Under the pieces are notes generated by a model. That model saw only the letters and a program-made list of their open reading frames with translations, did no database searches and was not told the DNA's origin. From Candidatus Mediterraneibacter guildfordensis (lineage in GTDB: Bacteria > Bacillota > Clostridia > Lachnospirales > Lachnospiraceae), in the NCBI GenBank assembly GCA_019112735.1, contig DXIS01000040.1, forward strand, positions 62,001 through 126,000: a DNA stretch of 64,000 nucleotides, in the 5' to 3' direction. A program made the position numbers and the translations under genes. Shown here piece by piece: positions 9,447 to 19,253 of this stretch. How positions within the stretch are numbered: the stretch's first letter is position 1; the number at the start of each line of letters is the position of its first letter.

Positions 9447-10364
9447 ATGTTTATCCTGATCTTTGAACAACTGGTCAAAATGTTTTTCATCATGGTGCTG
9501 GCATTCATATGCTACCGGATCGGACTGGTGGACCAGAACGGCAACAAGAATGTCTCGAACCTGCTCCTGATGGTCGTCAACCCCATCCTGATCATTACGG
9601 TCTATCAGACATCCTATGACCCCGAACTGGTCCGGGGTCTTTTATTTGCATTCGCTGCGGCCGCCGTCACCCACGTCCTTGGCATCCTTATATCCGGCGT
9701 CCTGATCCGCTCCGGCGGCGGGGCGGACACGTGCATTGAACGGTTCAGCGCCATGTATTCCAACTGCGGATTCATCGGCATCCCGCTGATCGGCAGCGTC
9801 CTCGGGGATACGGGGATCTTCTATATCTCCGCCTATATGGTCATTTTCAATCTGTTCTCATGGACCCACGGCGTGATGCTCATGGAGGGGAAATTCTCCC
9901 TGAAGAATCTGAAGGAAGGCGCGCTCTCGCCGATGTTCATCGCAACATGCCTGGCGGTGGTCCTGTTCTTCACCCGCCTGGAGATCCCGGCCGTCCTGCT
10001 GGATTCCATGAATTATGTGGCGGACATGAACACGCCCCTGGCCATGATGGTGGCCGGATTCTCCGTGGCCCAGGCGGACATCGGGAAAATGTGCCGGAAC
10101 CTGCGGCTTTATTACACGTCCGCGCTCAAGCTGCTGGTCTTCCCGCTCTGCACGGTGCTCCTGCTCCTCCTGTTCCGGCTGCCCTCAGATGTGGCAATGA
10201 CCACGCTGATCGCGGCGGCCTGCCCGACTGCCACCACCTGCACGATGATGGCGATCCGGTATAAACAGAACTACACGTACGCATCCGAGATCTTTGCCAT
10301 GTCCACTGTGCTCTCCGTTGTGACGATCCCGCTGCTCGTACTCATCGCGGAATCCGTCCTGTAA
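9447..10364 (+). CDS. AEC (auxin efflux carrier/malate permease) family transporter
   Basis: 305 aa, about 10 TM segments; NVSNLLLMVVNPILII, YSNCGFIGIPLI, NTPLAMMVAGFSVAQ. Confidence 0.88.
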   Translation: MFILIFEQLVKMFFIMVLAFICYRIGLVDQNGNKNVSNLLLMVVNPILIITVYQTSYDPELVRGLLFAFAAAAVTHVLGILISGVLIRSGGGADTCIERFSAMYSNCGFIGIPLIGSVLGDTGIFYISAYMVIFNLFSWTHGVMLMEGKFSLKNLKEGALSPMFIATCLAVVLFFTRLEIPAVLLDSMNYVADMNTPLAMMVAGFSVAQADIGKMCRNLRLYYTSALKLLVFPLCTVLLLLLFRLPSDVAMTTLIAAACPTATTCTMMAIRYKQNYTYASEIFAMSTVLSVVTIPLLVLIAESVL

Positions 10365-10383
10365 TAATTCTCTGATATTTTCA

Positions 10384-10421
10384 AAAAAGTGTGGAGTGAT
10401 CCCGGTCACTCCACACTTTTT
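10384..10421. terminator. Bidirectional intrinsic terminator between convergent genes
   Basis: AAAAAGTGTGGAGTGA TCCCGG TCACTCCACACTTTTT. Confidence 0.88.
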
Positions 10422-13400
10422 AATGATTCTACCATATCGATCTTCTTCAGTTTGAAATACATCGCCCCATTGACAAGCAGCGAGAAGAGCAGCGTCAGCA
10501 GGAAAGCATACACAAAGCTGCTCAGGTCGATATTCCGTCCGAACATCACGGACTCGATCTCCACGGTCACGATGATGAACCGGTGGAGGATCTTCCCGAG
10601 GACGATCCCGAACAGGGCGCCCAGGAAGGTCAGCAGGATATTCTCCCGGTATACATACATAGTCACTTCCTTATTATAAAATCCAAGTACTTTCAGAGTA
10701 GCCAGCTCCCGCTGCCGCTCCGTGATGCTGATATTGTTCAGATTGTAGAGGACCACGAAGGCCAGCATGCCCGCCGAGATGATGAGCACGGCGATCACCG
10801 AATCCAGGGCCCCGAGCATATTGTCCACCTGCTCTTTCAGGTCCGTGGTGTAGCTGACGCTGAGCGCGCCCGGCACGGCAAGGGCTTCCTCGCCGATCCG
10901 CTCGGCCTCTTCCGTGATCCGGTCGGCCGTCTTATAGAAGATGCAGTTGTAATCCGGTGCGCTTCCATACACTTCTTCATAATATCCCGGCGTCATATAC
11001 AGGTAATGTCCCATATAGTTCTCGCAGACCGCCTGTACCTTCACTTCCAGGTCGCCCAGGTCATCATCCCGTATCGTTATGGCATCCCCCGGCTCCACAT
11101 CCAGTTCGGTCGCCATTTTCTCCGTCAGGATGGCCCCGGAGTCATCCAGCGTATACACGGCGTCAGTCATGCGGTCCTGCAGGGTCACGAATTCAGGGAA
11201 CCGGTCTACATCCTCCGGGACGTCCAGATATACGTCATGCCACTCCTCCCCGGCGCCCACGCTTACCTGGGTCAGAAGTCCTTCGGCCGCGCCGGTCATA
11301 AGTTCATCTTTCTCCAGTTCCGCGATCAGCGTTTCCTTCTCCTCATCCGTGATATCGTCTTCCAGGATGATATTTCCGTCATAGAGCTGGATCTCATCAT
11401 ACTGGATGTCCACGATCGCAAAGATGGAATCCTTCAGTCCGAATCCCACCAGCATCAGCGCCATACAGCCGCCGATGCCGAACACGGTCATGAACAGCCG
11501 CTTCTTATACCGGACCAGATTGCGGACGCTGGCTTTCCAGGAGAAGTTCAGCCGCTTCCAGATGAACCGCACCCGCTCCAGCAGCACCCGCTGCCCCTGT
11601 TTGGGCGCCGGCGGGCGCATCAGCTCCGCCGCCTGTTCCCGGAGTTCCTTATAACATGCCAGCAGGGTCGCCAGAAGCGTACTTGCCAGCGCCGCCGCTG
11701 CCGCCCCCAGTCCGTACTGGATATTGTACGGGAGCATGATTTCATGCATGTGCTGGTACATGATGCCGTAGGCCGTGATGATGATGTACGGGAATACTTT
11801 CTCTCCGAAGAGGATCCCCAGCACGCTTCCCGACACGGTGGCCAGAAGCGCGTAGCCCAGATATTTCCCGGCGATGGAGTGCCGCTCATATCCCAGCGCT
11901 TTGAAGGTTCCGATCTGGGTCCTCTGTTCCTCCACCATGCGGGTCATGGTCGTCAGGCTGATGAGCGCCGCCACCAGGAAGAAGATGGCCGGGAATACCT
12001 GGCCGATGGCGCGCATCCGGTCGGCATTCTCGCCGTATCCGGTATAATCCGGCAGATTGGACCGGTCATAGATGAACCATTCCGGCTCTTCCAGATCCGC
12101 AAGCTCCGCTTCCGCGTCCGCCAGTTCTTCCTTTGCATCCGCGATCTTCTGTTCGCCGTCCGCGATCTCTTCCTGCGCTTCCTTCTCGCCCTCGTAGTAT
12201 TCCTCCCAGCCGTCGTCGATCTCCTGCTGGGCGTTTTCCAGTTCCGCCTCGCCGTCTGCGATCTCCTGCTCGCCGTCCGCGATCTGCTGCCAGCCGTCGT
12301 TGATCTGCTGCTGGCCGGACGCCAGTTCGGACTTGGCCGATTCGATCTGCGCCTTCGCCTGCGCAAGCGCCGCCTCGCCGCTCTGGATCTCTTCATACAT
12401 GGCGCTCAGGGTCGCCATGGTCACCGGGTCGTCCGCTCCGGACGCCGCCAGATCATTGTACTGCTGCTTCGCCGCATTCAGTTCATCGATCTGCGCGTTC
12501 ATGGCGTCAATATTGTCATTCAGTTCCTTCTGGCCCTGGTCGATCTGCACCTGGCTGTCTGTCAGCTGCTGCCGGGACGACTCAAGCTGTGCTCTTGCGT
12601 CCGCCAGCTCCTGCCGTCCGCTGTCCACTTCCGCCTGTCCGTCTTCCAGTTCTCTGCGCGCGTCCGCCAGTTCCTTCTCCGCCTCCGCGCGTCCGTCCTC
12701 AAGCTCTTTTTCCGCATCCGCCAGTTCCGCGCGGGCGTCGTCGAGCTCTGTCTGCGCCTCATCCATGATCTCATCATAGCGGGCCTTCTCCCGGTCTTCC
12801 CGGATGGCTTCAAGCTGATCTTCCGTCTCATCCACCCGGCTGTCATATGCGTCCGTGAAAGCCGTCAGGTCTTTCGCGCCGTCCGACTGGGCATAGATCT
12901 CCGTGTAGACATCCAGGGCAAAGCTTTCTTCGGGCACAGCGATAAAGGTGGTCACCGTTCCGTTTCCGATGGTCGTGCTGCCCCGCTGGAAGGAGATGTA
13001 CTCCGGGCTGCTGACCGCACCGGTAATCGTATATGTATCGTTCTTCAGCGTATCGGTAACGTCATCGTCCGTTCCGCTTATCAGGGTGATCTTATCCCCG
13101 ATCTCCAGGCTGCTTTCCTTCAGGTAATCCACATCCAGCACACACTCATCGTCCGCCTCCGGGAGCTCCCCCTCCTCCAGCTGCACCTGATTCATGGACG
13201 GGAGCAGGGACATCACGTGCACGACGACCTTATTGTCACCCTCGGTAAAGAGCATATCCGAAGAATACCCGCCCTCGGCCGCGGAGACGCCGTCCACATT
13301 CCGGATGGCATCCAGGTCATCCTCCGTCAGGCCCAGGGTGCTGATCACTTCGATGTCCATCATATTCTTCCGGTCAAAATAGGCATCCCCCGAATAGCGC

Positions 13401-13534
13401 ATATCCGGCTCTGATGCCCGGATCCCCGAGAAAAATGCACAGCCGATGGCAACGATGAAGAAAATGGACAGAAATCTGCCCATGCTGCGCCTGATCTCCA
13501 TATAAAAGTCTTTTCTCAACGCCCGTTTCTTCAT
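10406..13534 (-). CDS. ABC transporter permease, FtsX/MacB-like, with long extracellular coiled coil
   Basis: 1042 aa; FtsX-type TM blocks at N-, middle and C-terminus; about 250-aa Ala/Glu/Asp-rich heptad region. Confidence 0.88.
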   Translation of the reverse strand: MKKRALRKDFYMEIRRSMGRFLSIFFIVAIGCAFFSGIRASEPDMRYSGDAYFDRKNMMDIEVISTLGLTEDDLDAIRNVDGVSAAEGGYSSDMLFTEGDNKVVVHVMSLLPSMNQVQLEEGELPEADDECVLDVDYLKESSLEIGDKITLISGTDDDVTDTLKNDTYTITGAVSSPEYISFQRGSTTIGNGTVTTFIAVPEESFALDVYTEIYAQSDGAKDLTAFTDAYDSRVDETEDQLEAIREDREKARYDEIMDEAQTELDDARAELADAEKELEDGRAEAEKELADARRELEDGQAEVDSGRQELADARAQLESSRQQLTDSQVQIDQGQKELNDNIDAMNAQIDELNAAKQQYNDLAASGADDPVTMATLSAMYEEIQSGEAALAQAKAQIESAKSELASGQQQINDGWQQIADGEQEIADGEAELENAQQEIDDGWEEYYEGEKEAQEEIADGEQKIADAKEELADAEAELADLEEPEWFIYDRSNLPDYTGYGENADRMRAIGQVFPAIFFLVAALISLTTMTRMVEEQRTQIGTFKALGYERHSIAGKYLGYALLATVSGSVLGILFGEKVFPYIIITAYGIMYQHMHEIMLPYNIQYGLGAAAAALASTLLATLLACYKELREQAAELMRPPAPKQGQRVLLERVRFIWKRLNFSWKASVRNLVRYKKRLFMTVFGIGGCMALMLVGFGLKDSIFAIVDIQYDEIQLYDGNIILEDDITDEEKETLIAELEKDELMTGAAEGLLTQVSVGAGEEWHDVYLDVPEDVDRFPEFVTLQDRMTDAVYTLDDSGAILTEKMATELDVEPGDAITIRDDDLGDLEVKVQAVCENYMGHYLYMTPGYYEEVYGSAPDYNCIFYKTADRITEEAERIGEEALAVPGALSVSYTTDLKEQVDNMLGALDSVIAVLIISAGMLAFVVLYNLNNISITERQRELATLKVLGFYNKEVTMYVYRENILLTFLGALFGIVLGKILHRFIIVTVEIESVMFGRNIDLSSFVYAFLLTLLFSLLVNGAMYFKLKKIDMVESLKSVE

Positions 13535-13545
13535 CTGCCGTTACC

Positions 13546-14283
13546 CTACCATTCTATTTCATCGATCGATGTGGGATGGTCGTTCAGTTCCATCCCGGAC
13601 ACCTGTCCGTTCTTAATATGGATCAGACGGTCCGCCATGGGCGCGATCGCCTGATTGTGCGTGATCACGATCACGGTCATCCCCCGCTCCCGGCACATAT
13701 TCTGCAGGAGCTTCAGGATCGCCTTGCCGGTATTGTAGTCCAGCGCCCCGGTCGGCTCATCGCAGAGCAGGAGCTTCGGATTCTTCGCCAGCGCCCGCGC
13801 GATGGATACCCGCTGCTGCTCCCCGCCGGAGAGCTGGGCCGGGAAGTTGTTGAGCCGGTCTCCCAGGCCCACATCTTCCAGCACTTCCTTCGCGTCCAGC
13901 GGATCCCGGCAGATCTGCAGCGCCAGTTCCACGTTTTCAAGGGCTGTCAGATTGGGGACCAGATTGTAAAACTGGAATACAAAGCCGATATCCTCCCGCC
14001 GGTACTCCGTCAGCTTCCTGGAATTGTAGGCAGTGATCTCCTCGCCGTCCACAAGCAGCGTCCCGGAAGTGGCCGTATCCATCCCGCCGAGGATATTGAG
14101 CACCGTCGTCTTGCCCGCGCCGCTGGGGCCCACGATCACGACGAACTCGCCTTTATCAATGGAGAAATTGATCCCGTCCGCCGCCCGGATCTCCACTTCT
14201 CCCATCTTATAGACCTTTGTGATGTCCTGCATTTTCACGAAATCTTTCATATGCTCCGCTCCTGTCTCTGTCTGCATTTTCAC
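13546..14283 (-). CDS. ABC transporter ATP-binding protein (MacB/LolD-like), partner of 10406..13534
   Basis: Walker [10 protein letters not shown], signature [15 protein letters not shown], Walker [13 protein letters not shown]. Confidence 0.93.
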   Translation of the reverse strand: MKMQTETGAEHMKDFVKMQDITKVYKMGEVEIRAADGINFSIDKGEFVVIVGPSGAGKTTVLNILGGMDTATSGTLLVDGEEITAYNSRKLTEYRREDIGFVFQFYNLVPNLTALENVELALQICRDPLDAKEVLEDVGLGDRLNNFPAQLSGGEQQRVSIARALAKNPKLLLCDEPTGALDYNTGKAILKLLQNMCRERGMTVIVITHNQAIAPMADRLIHIKNGQVSGMELNDHPTSIDEIEW

Positions 14284-15530
14284 ACGTTTTTATATCCCCG
14301 GTTCAGCTTCGCCGAATACCGGAATAACACAAGCCCGATCAGGAACATGACCGACAGGGCGCTCACGCCGATATTGATGCTTCCCGTCGCCTGGCTTAAG
14401 AAGGATACCAGCGCCGTTCCGATCACAGATGCACCTTTGCCGCAGATATCATAGATCCCGAAGAACTCGCCCGACTTCTCCGCCGGGATGATCTTGGCGA
14501 AATAGGACCGGGACAGCGCCTGGATCGTCCCCTGGAACATGCCCACCAGGATCGCCAGCAGCCAGAAGTCGAACTGGGTGTCCAGCCAGTACGCATAGAC
14601 CGCGATGCAGAAATACGCAGCGATGCAGATGGTGATGATGGTCTCCGGCCGCACATTTTTCACCAGGCGGCTGAAGATCAGCACGCTCGGGAACGCAACG
14701 ATCTGTGTCACCAGGAGCGCCAGCAGAAGCCCCGTGCTGTCAAGCCCCAGCGCCTGCCCGTAGGCCGTAGCCATGTCGATCACCGTATAGACGCCGTCGA
14801 TATAGAAGAAAAAGGCCAGCAGGAACACGAAAATATGCTTCTCTTTCGCCAGTTCGACGAATGTTTTCCCAAGGCGTTTAAAACTGTCCCGCACCACATG
14901 CGCGCCGGTCTCTGAATAATATTTCTGTTTATAAGATTTCAGAAGCGGCACGGAGGACATCAGCCACCACAGCGCTGTAATGATAAACGCCAGGATCATG
15001 CACAGCTGCATATCAAGTCCCAGGGACGGACCGCCCAGCACGATGCCCAGGCAGATCACAAAGGGGATGCAGCTTCCGATATAGCCCCAGGCATAGCCGT
15101 GGGAGGACACCGAATCCATCCGGTCCGGTTCCGTCACGTCCGTCAGCATGGCGTCATAGAAGATCAGGCTGGCCGAGTAACCGGTCTTCGCCAGGACGAA
15201 GATCCCGAGGAACCAGAGCCAGGACGACAGGAAGCCCAGCAGGATGCAGCCGAACACGCCCACGCCCATGGCCACGGAAAATACGATCTTCTTGAAGTTC
15301 TTCGTATCGGCCACCGCGCCCAGCGTGGGGCCCAGGATGGCCACGATCAGCGTACAGACGGATGTGGCATAGCCCCAGTACGCCAGATAATTGACATCCG
15401 AGATCCCCGCGCTCTCCGCAAGGGAATTAAAGTAGATCGGAAAGATGGTCGAGACCATCATGGTGAATGCGGAATTCCCCACATCATAGAGCACCCATTT
15501 TTTCTCCAGTGAAGTCAGTTTAAATTTCAT
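14280..15530 (-). CDS. MFS transporter, UMF1/Atg22-like (ORF track 14280..15695; likely start MKFKLTSLEKKW at 15530)
   Basis: KKWVLYDVGNSAFTMMVSTIFPIYF hallmark N-terminus; 12 TM pattern. Confidence 0.88.
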   Translation of the reverse strand: MKFKLTSLEKKWVLYDVGNSAFTMMVSTIFPIYFNSLAESAGISDVNYLAYWGYATSVCTLIVAILGPTLGAVADTKNFKKIVFSVAMGVGVFGCILLGFLSSWLWFLGIFVLAKTGYSASLIFYDAMLTDVTEPDRMDSVSSHGYAWGYIGSCIPFVICLGIVLGGPSLGLDMQLCMILAFIITALWWLMSSVPLLKSYKQKYYSETGAHVVRDSFKRLGKTFVELAKEKHIFVFLLAFFFYIDGVYTVIDMATAYGQALGLDSTGLLLALLVTQIVAFPSVLIFSRLVKNVRPETIITICIAAYFCIAVYAYWLDTQFDFWLLAILVGMFQGTIQALSRSYFAKIIPAEKSGEFFGIYDICGKGASVIGTALVSFLSQATGSINIGVSALSVMFLIGLVLFRYSAKLNRGYKNV

Positions 15531-15549
15531 CTCAGTATCCCCGCTTTCT

Positions 15550-16380
15550 CTACCGCACTGTCTGCAGATGGATCTGCTCCCAGTCTTCTCCCGCGCCAAA
15601 AGTCCTGCCGAACACTTCCGGCAGTTCCTTCCCTTCGAACAGGGTCTTCTGATAGCGGATGATAAGCCCTGCCGCCAGCGGCACCGCACCGGCATACTGC
15701 CGTTTCAGGATCTCGCAGTACTCCCGGCAGGCCGGGTTCGGCTCCAGGCTCATGACCATTCCCTTTTTATCCTCCTGTCCGGCCAGCTTCATGCCGCCGA
15801 ACAGCAGACGTCTTTTCATCATATTCGGCGCGTGCAGCGTCTTCAGACAGAACAGCATCCCTTTCATGCACTTCTCGATCAGCTCCGGCGTCATATTCTC
15901 AAAAAACGGTGCGATCACTTCTGCATTTTTCCTGGACGGATGGATGTGCCCGGTCGGCAGATAACGGACCGGGTTGATATAATCTTCTTTCATAAGCTTC
16001 CGGTCGAATTCCATCTCGATCTCCGAATGTCCGATCCCGCTGTCATGGATCATTTTCTCCACATACGGATGGCACTCGCTGTCCAGCGCGAAATGACAGA
16101 TAAACCCGTAAATATAGGCTCTCGCCGCAGCAGGATCCTCCGCCCGGGCGATCACCTCAGCCGCATGGCGGAAAAAATCGGCTGCCGGCCGGTCATGGAG
16201 CGCATATCCCTGGCCGCTGACCGGATTTTTCGTCAGTGCTTTATAGTAAAAAAGAAGGTCCGGACCGTGAACCCCGAGATCGAACAGCTCCCTGTTATTC
16301 TCAATGGCGCTCCGAAGCAGGCGCGGAAGCGCGCCGATGACCTCTTCTCCGAACTTGTAATGTGCATATGTTGTAGGCAT
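15550..16380 (-). CDS. Zinc-dependent phospholipase C family protein
   Basis: MPTTYAHYKFGEEV, LGVHGPDLLFYY, YGFICHFALDSECHPYV His-rich motifs. Confidence 0.82.
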   Translation of the reverse strand: MPTTYAHYKFGEEVIGALPRLLRSAIENNRELFDLGVHGPDLLFYYKALTKNPVSGQGYALHDRPAADFFRHAAEVIARAEDPAAARAYIYGFICHFALDSECHPYVEKMIHDSGIGHSEIEMEFDRKLMKEDYINPVRYLPTGHIHPSRKNAEVIAPFFENMTPELIEKCMKGMLFCLKTLHAPNMMKRRLLFGGMKLAGQEDKKGMVMSLEPNPACREYCEILKRQYAGAVPLAAGLIIRYQKTLFEGKELPEVFGRTFGAGEDWEQIHLQTVR

Positions 16381-16540
16381 AGATTTTCCCCTTTTCTGAT
16401 GTATAGTTATCCACCATTTATTATCACATATCTTATGTAAAAAATCTACCGGCAGACCTGCTTTGTATGTTAATTTTTTGTGATGGATATCTTGACTTTT
16501 ATGCGCGCCGGTCCTATATTATATATTGTGCAGTCTATAT

Positions 16541-16882
16541 GGGCTTGTACTGGTTTCGACAGGGATCCTGAAGATGGAGAAGCTATCCGCAGGCAGATGC
16601 GTCAAATCGCAGACTTAAAATTAAACGCTAACGATAATTACGAATTAGCTGCAGCCTAAATGCTGCATACCGCTCCCGGTGCACTCACACATCGGGGATC
16701 CGGTATCAAAAATGTGAGAAACGATGCCGGCAAAGCTTTGAACCGGCAGGCGTAACATGAAGCTACTGACCCCGTAAGGATGTTCGTTTCCGTACGGCAG
16801 AGGGAATGACAAAGAACGGACTATGATAGTAGAAGTACATGGGATGGGTTTTTGGACGCGGGTTCGATTCCCGCCAGGTCCA
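16541..16882 (+). ncRNA. ssrA: Transfer-messenger RNA (tmRNA), tag reading frame ANDNYELAAA*
   Basis: GGGCTTGTACTGGTTTCGACAGG 5' end, GCTAACGATAATTACGAATTAGCTGCAGCCTAA tag, 3' TTCGATTCCCGCCAGGTCCA; 5'/3' acceptor stem GGGCUUG/CAGGUCC pairs. Confidence 0.96.
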
Positions 16883-16887
16883 CTCGT

Positions 16888-16960
16888 GGGGCATTAGCGC
16901 AGTTGGGAGCGCGCCACATTCGCATTGTGGAGGCCAGGGGTTCGACTCCCCTATGCTCCA
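16888..16960 (+). tRNA. tRNA-Ala, anticodon CGC
   Basis: Cloverleaf by hand: acceptor GGGGCAT/ATGCTCC, anticodon stem CCACA/TGTGG with loop TTCGCAT, T-arm AGGGG TTCGACT CCCCT; CCA not encoded. Confidence 0.93.
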
Positions 16961-16963
16961 TAC

Positions 16964-17004
16964 AAAAACGCGTATTTATGGAAAACCATAAATACGCGTT
17001 TTTT
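16964..17004. terminator. Strong bidirectional intrinsic terminator after tRNA-Ala
   Basis: AAAAACGCGTATTTATGG AAAA CCATAAATACGCGTTTTTT, 18-bp perfect stem. Confidence 0.93.
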
Positions 17005-19241
17005 CATGCACTCTTCTGACCCAGATATTTCTCTGAAAACACTTCCGCGCTCACGGGCCTGCCGTAATAATAGCCCTGTCCGTATCCGCAGCCAAACGAC
17101 CGGATCAGTTCTTCATGTTCTTTTGTTTCAACCCCTTCAGCAACGGTCCTGATGTTCAGTTTTTTCGTAAGCTCCACGATCTCATTCATGATCACGAGCT
17201 GACGGCTGCGGTCCACTTCCTTATCATCCAGTCTGAGAAGAAAGTCCCGGTCGAATTTCAGCTCATCGATCTTCAGCCCGGCGAGCGTATTCAGGGATGA
17301 ATAACCGCTCCCGAAATCATCCATGGATATTCTCAATCCCAGCTCCTTAAGCCTCAGGATCTTCTCGTTCAGCACTCCGGCATTCTCCGCCGCCAGTCCC
17401 TCCAGGATCTCCAGCGTGATCATATGTCCCGGGATCCGGTATCTGTCAAGCAGCTCCCTCATCCGGTCGATATAATCCGTCTCATAGAACAGGAGCCTGG
17501 ACTGGTTCACGGAAATGGGCACCGGGCAGAGTCCCGCATCGATCCAGCGCCGGATCTGCCCGCAGGCCTGTTCCGCCATATACATATCCAGACTCGAACA
17601 GAAACCGTTCTTCTCAAATACCGGGATAAACTGATCCGGGCGGATCATATTGCCCGTATCAGGCACCCAGCGCACAAGCGCCTCCGCCCCTCCCACAGCG
17701 CCGGTCTGCAGATCGACCTTCGGCTGGAGGAACATCTTGAACTCCCGGTTCTCCAGCGCCTGGTTCATATGAGTCTCAATATAATTCTCCAGGATCTCTG
17801 TCTCGTGAAGCTCTGTGTCGTAAAACCAGATATTGTTCTTTAAGGATGTCCTGGCTGTATCAAGGGCGAAACGCACATGCGTCATGCTCTTCTGAACATC
17901 CGGATCCTCTTCCGCCAGTTCGGAGCCGATCACCACGCCGCAGTACATCAGGATCTCGTAATCCCCGCGCCCGCCGAACCTGCAGGCCGCCGCCCCGTCA
18001 ATGATCTTCTTAATCCTTTCCCGTATGGCCGTCCGGTCCGTATCTCGCAGGAACAGATAGAACAGATCTTCAGAGCTGCGGCAATAATATTCCCAAGCCC
18101 GGACATTTTCCGCAATGACTTTCCTGATATGGCAGAGCAGTTCATCCGCCGCCCGGCTTCCGAATATCTCATTGATGAATTTGAACTGCCGGACATTCAA
18201 AGCCGCAATACTGTATTCACAGGACTTTTTAATAAGCGGGCCGATCTCATATTCGAAGCGTCTCCTGTTGTACGCGCCGGTAAGGGGATCATAGTAAGTG
18301 TTCCGGATCAGTTCCCGGTTTCCCCGGCGGATCAGTCTGTACCCGTAAGCGATAATGACCAGGATAAGCAGGAGGATCCCGCCGGATATAAGACGCATAT
18401 TGGTCATCAGATCGTAAACCGACCGGCTGGCGCCCTGCATTGTCTGTACGCAGAAGAGATACCACCCGTTCACGCTCACCGGTTCGAGCAGCACCTGGTA
18501 AGTACTTCCTTCATACGTAAATGACGAAAGGCATACCTCGCCTTCCGCCATCGCCCGGCTTATCTCTTCCTTCTCTTCCGGAAGAATGTAACCATTGTCA
18601 TATATCGTATCAAGATCCTCGCTGACGATCCGGTTGGAAGATCTGACCAGGACTTTACCGCTGTCTGAGATCAGATGGACATACCCGGTCCGGCCGAGGA
18701 TCGTGTCATCCTGTAATATATCCAGAAATACATCCGTACTCACCGACGCGGTAAGGACCCCTTCCACCGCGCCTTCCGGGCAGACCGGGACCGCATAGGT
18801 GAATATATTTCTCCCGGATCCATCCTCCTGATAGATCCGGGATACTCCGCTATTTCCTTTCCATGCCTCTTCTATGACCGTTCTCACACTTTCGTCCGGA
18901 AGAGCCACAGCCGCCTCTGTCCCGGAACTTCCGTAAAAGCTGATCTGCTCAAAGTCATTGTGTCCTTTTGTCTGCCCGAACCTGCGGATCAAGGATTCCG
19001 CATCCCCGTACTGCAGCAGGCTGCCCAGCGTATCCAGTGTCTGAAGGTCCGCGTCCATCTGCCGCAGGATATTGGTCCTGTACTGGTCCGCATCGCTCTT
19101 CATCTGGCCGGTCAGCGCCTCCCCGAGAATGTTTCTCAGATAAAAGGACGCAAGTGAACCGGCCGCCAGAATGGCCGCACTGATGACTGCAACTGCGATG
19201 CCAAGCCGTTTCAACCGTTTCTGCAGAATCCGTTCGTTCAA
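17004..19241 (-). CDS. Membrane sensor with dCache-like extracellular region, degenerate GGDEF and intact-looking EAL domain
   Basis: YYDPLTGAYNRRRFE then SSEDLF in place of GGDEF; EALVRWV, LEILEGLA, ISMDDFGSGYSS, KFDRDFL, AEGVET in EAL. Confidence 0.92.
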   Translation of the reverse strand: MNERILQKRLKRLGIAVAVISAAILAAGSLASFYLRNILGEALTGQMKSDADQYRTNILRQMDADLQTLDTLGSLLQYGDAESLIRRFGQTKGHNDFEQISFYGSSGTEAAVALPDESVRTVIEEAWKGNSGVSRIYQEDGSGRNIFTYAVPVCPEGAVEGVLTASVSTDVFLDILQDDTILGRTGYVHLISDSGKVLVRSSNRIVSEDLDTIYDNGYILPEEKEEISRAMAEGEVCLSSFTYEGSTYQVLLEPVSVNGWYLFCVQTMQGASRSVYDLMTNMRLISGGILLLILVIIAYGYRLIRRGNRELIRNTYYDPLTGAYNRRRFEYEIGPLIKKSCEYSIAALNVRQFKFINEIFGSRAADELLCHIRKVIAENVRAWEYYCRSSEDLFYLFLRDTDRTAIRERIKKIIDGAAACRFGGRGDYEILMYCGVVIGSELAEEDPDVQKSMTHVRFALDTARTSLKNNIWFYDTELHETEILENYIETHMNQALENREFKMFLQPKVDLQTGAVGGAEALVRWVPDTGNMIRPDQFIPVFEKNGFCSSLDMYMAEQACGQIRRWIDAGLCPVPISVNQSRLLFYETDYIDRMRELLDRYRIPGHMITLEILEGLAAENAGVLNEKILRLKELGLRISMDDFGSGYSSLNTLAGLKIDELKFDRDFLLRLDDKEVDRSRQLVIMNEIVELTKKLNIRTVAEGVETKEHEELIRSFGCGYGQGYYYGRPVSAEVFSEKYLGQKSA

Positions 19242-19253
19242 TAGATCTGTCTC

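Noticed and set aside
10583-13414. 943-aa plus-strand ORF
   Set aside because: Complete shadow of the ABC permease 10406..13534, which has clear FtsX motifs; no recognisable domains in the shadow frame.
16925-17152. 75-aa plus-strand ORF after tRNA
   Set aside because: Overlaps tRNA-Ala and the strong terminator; chance ORF.
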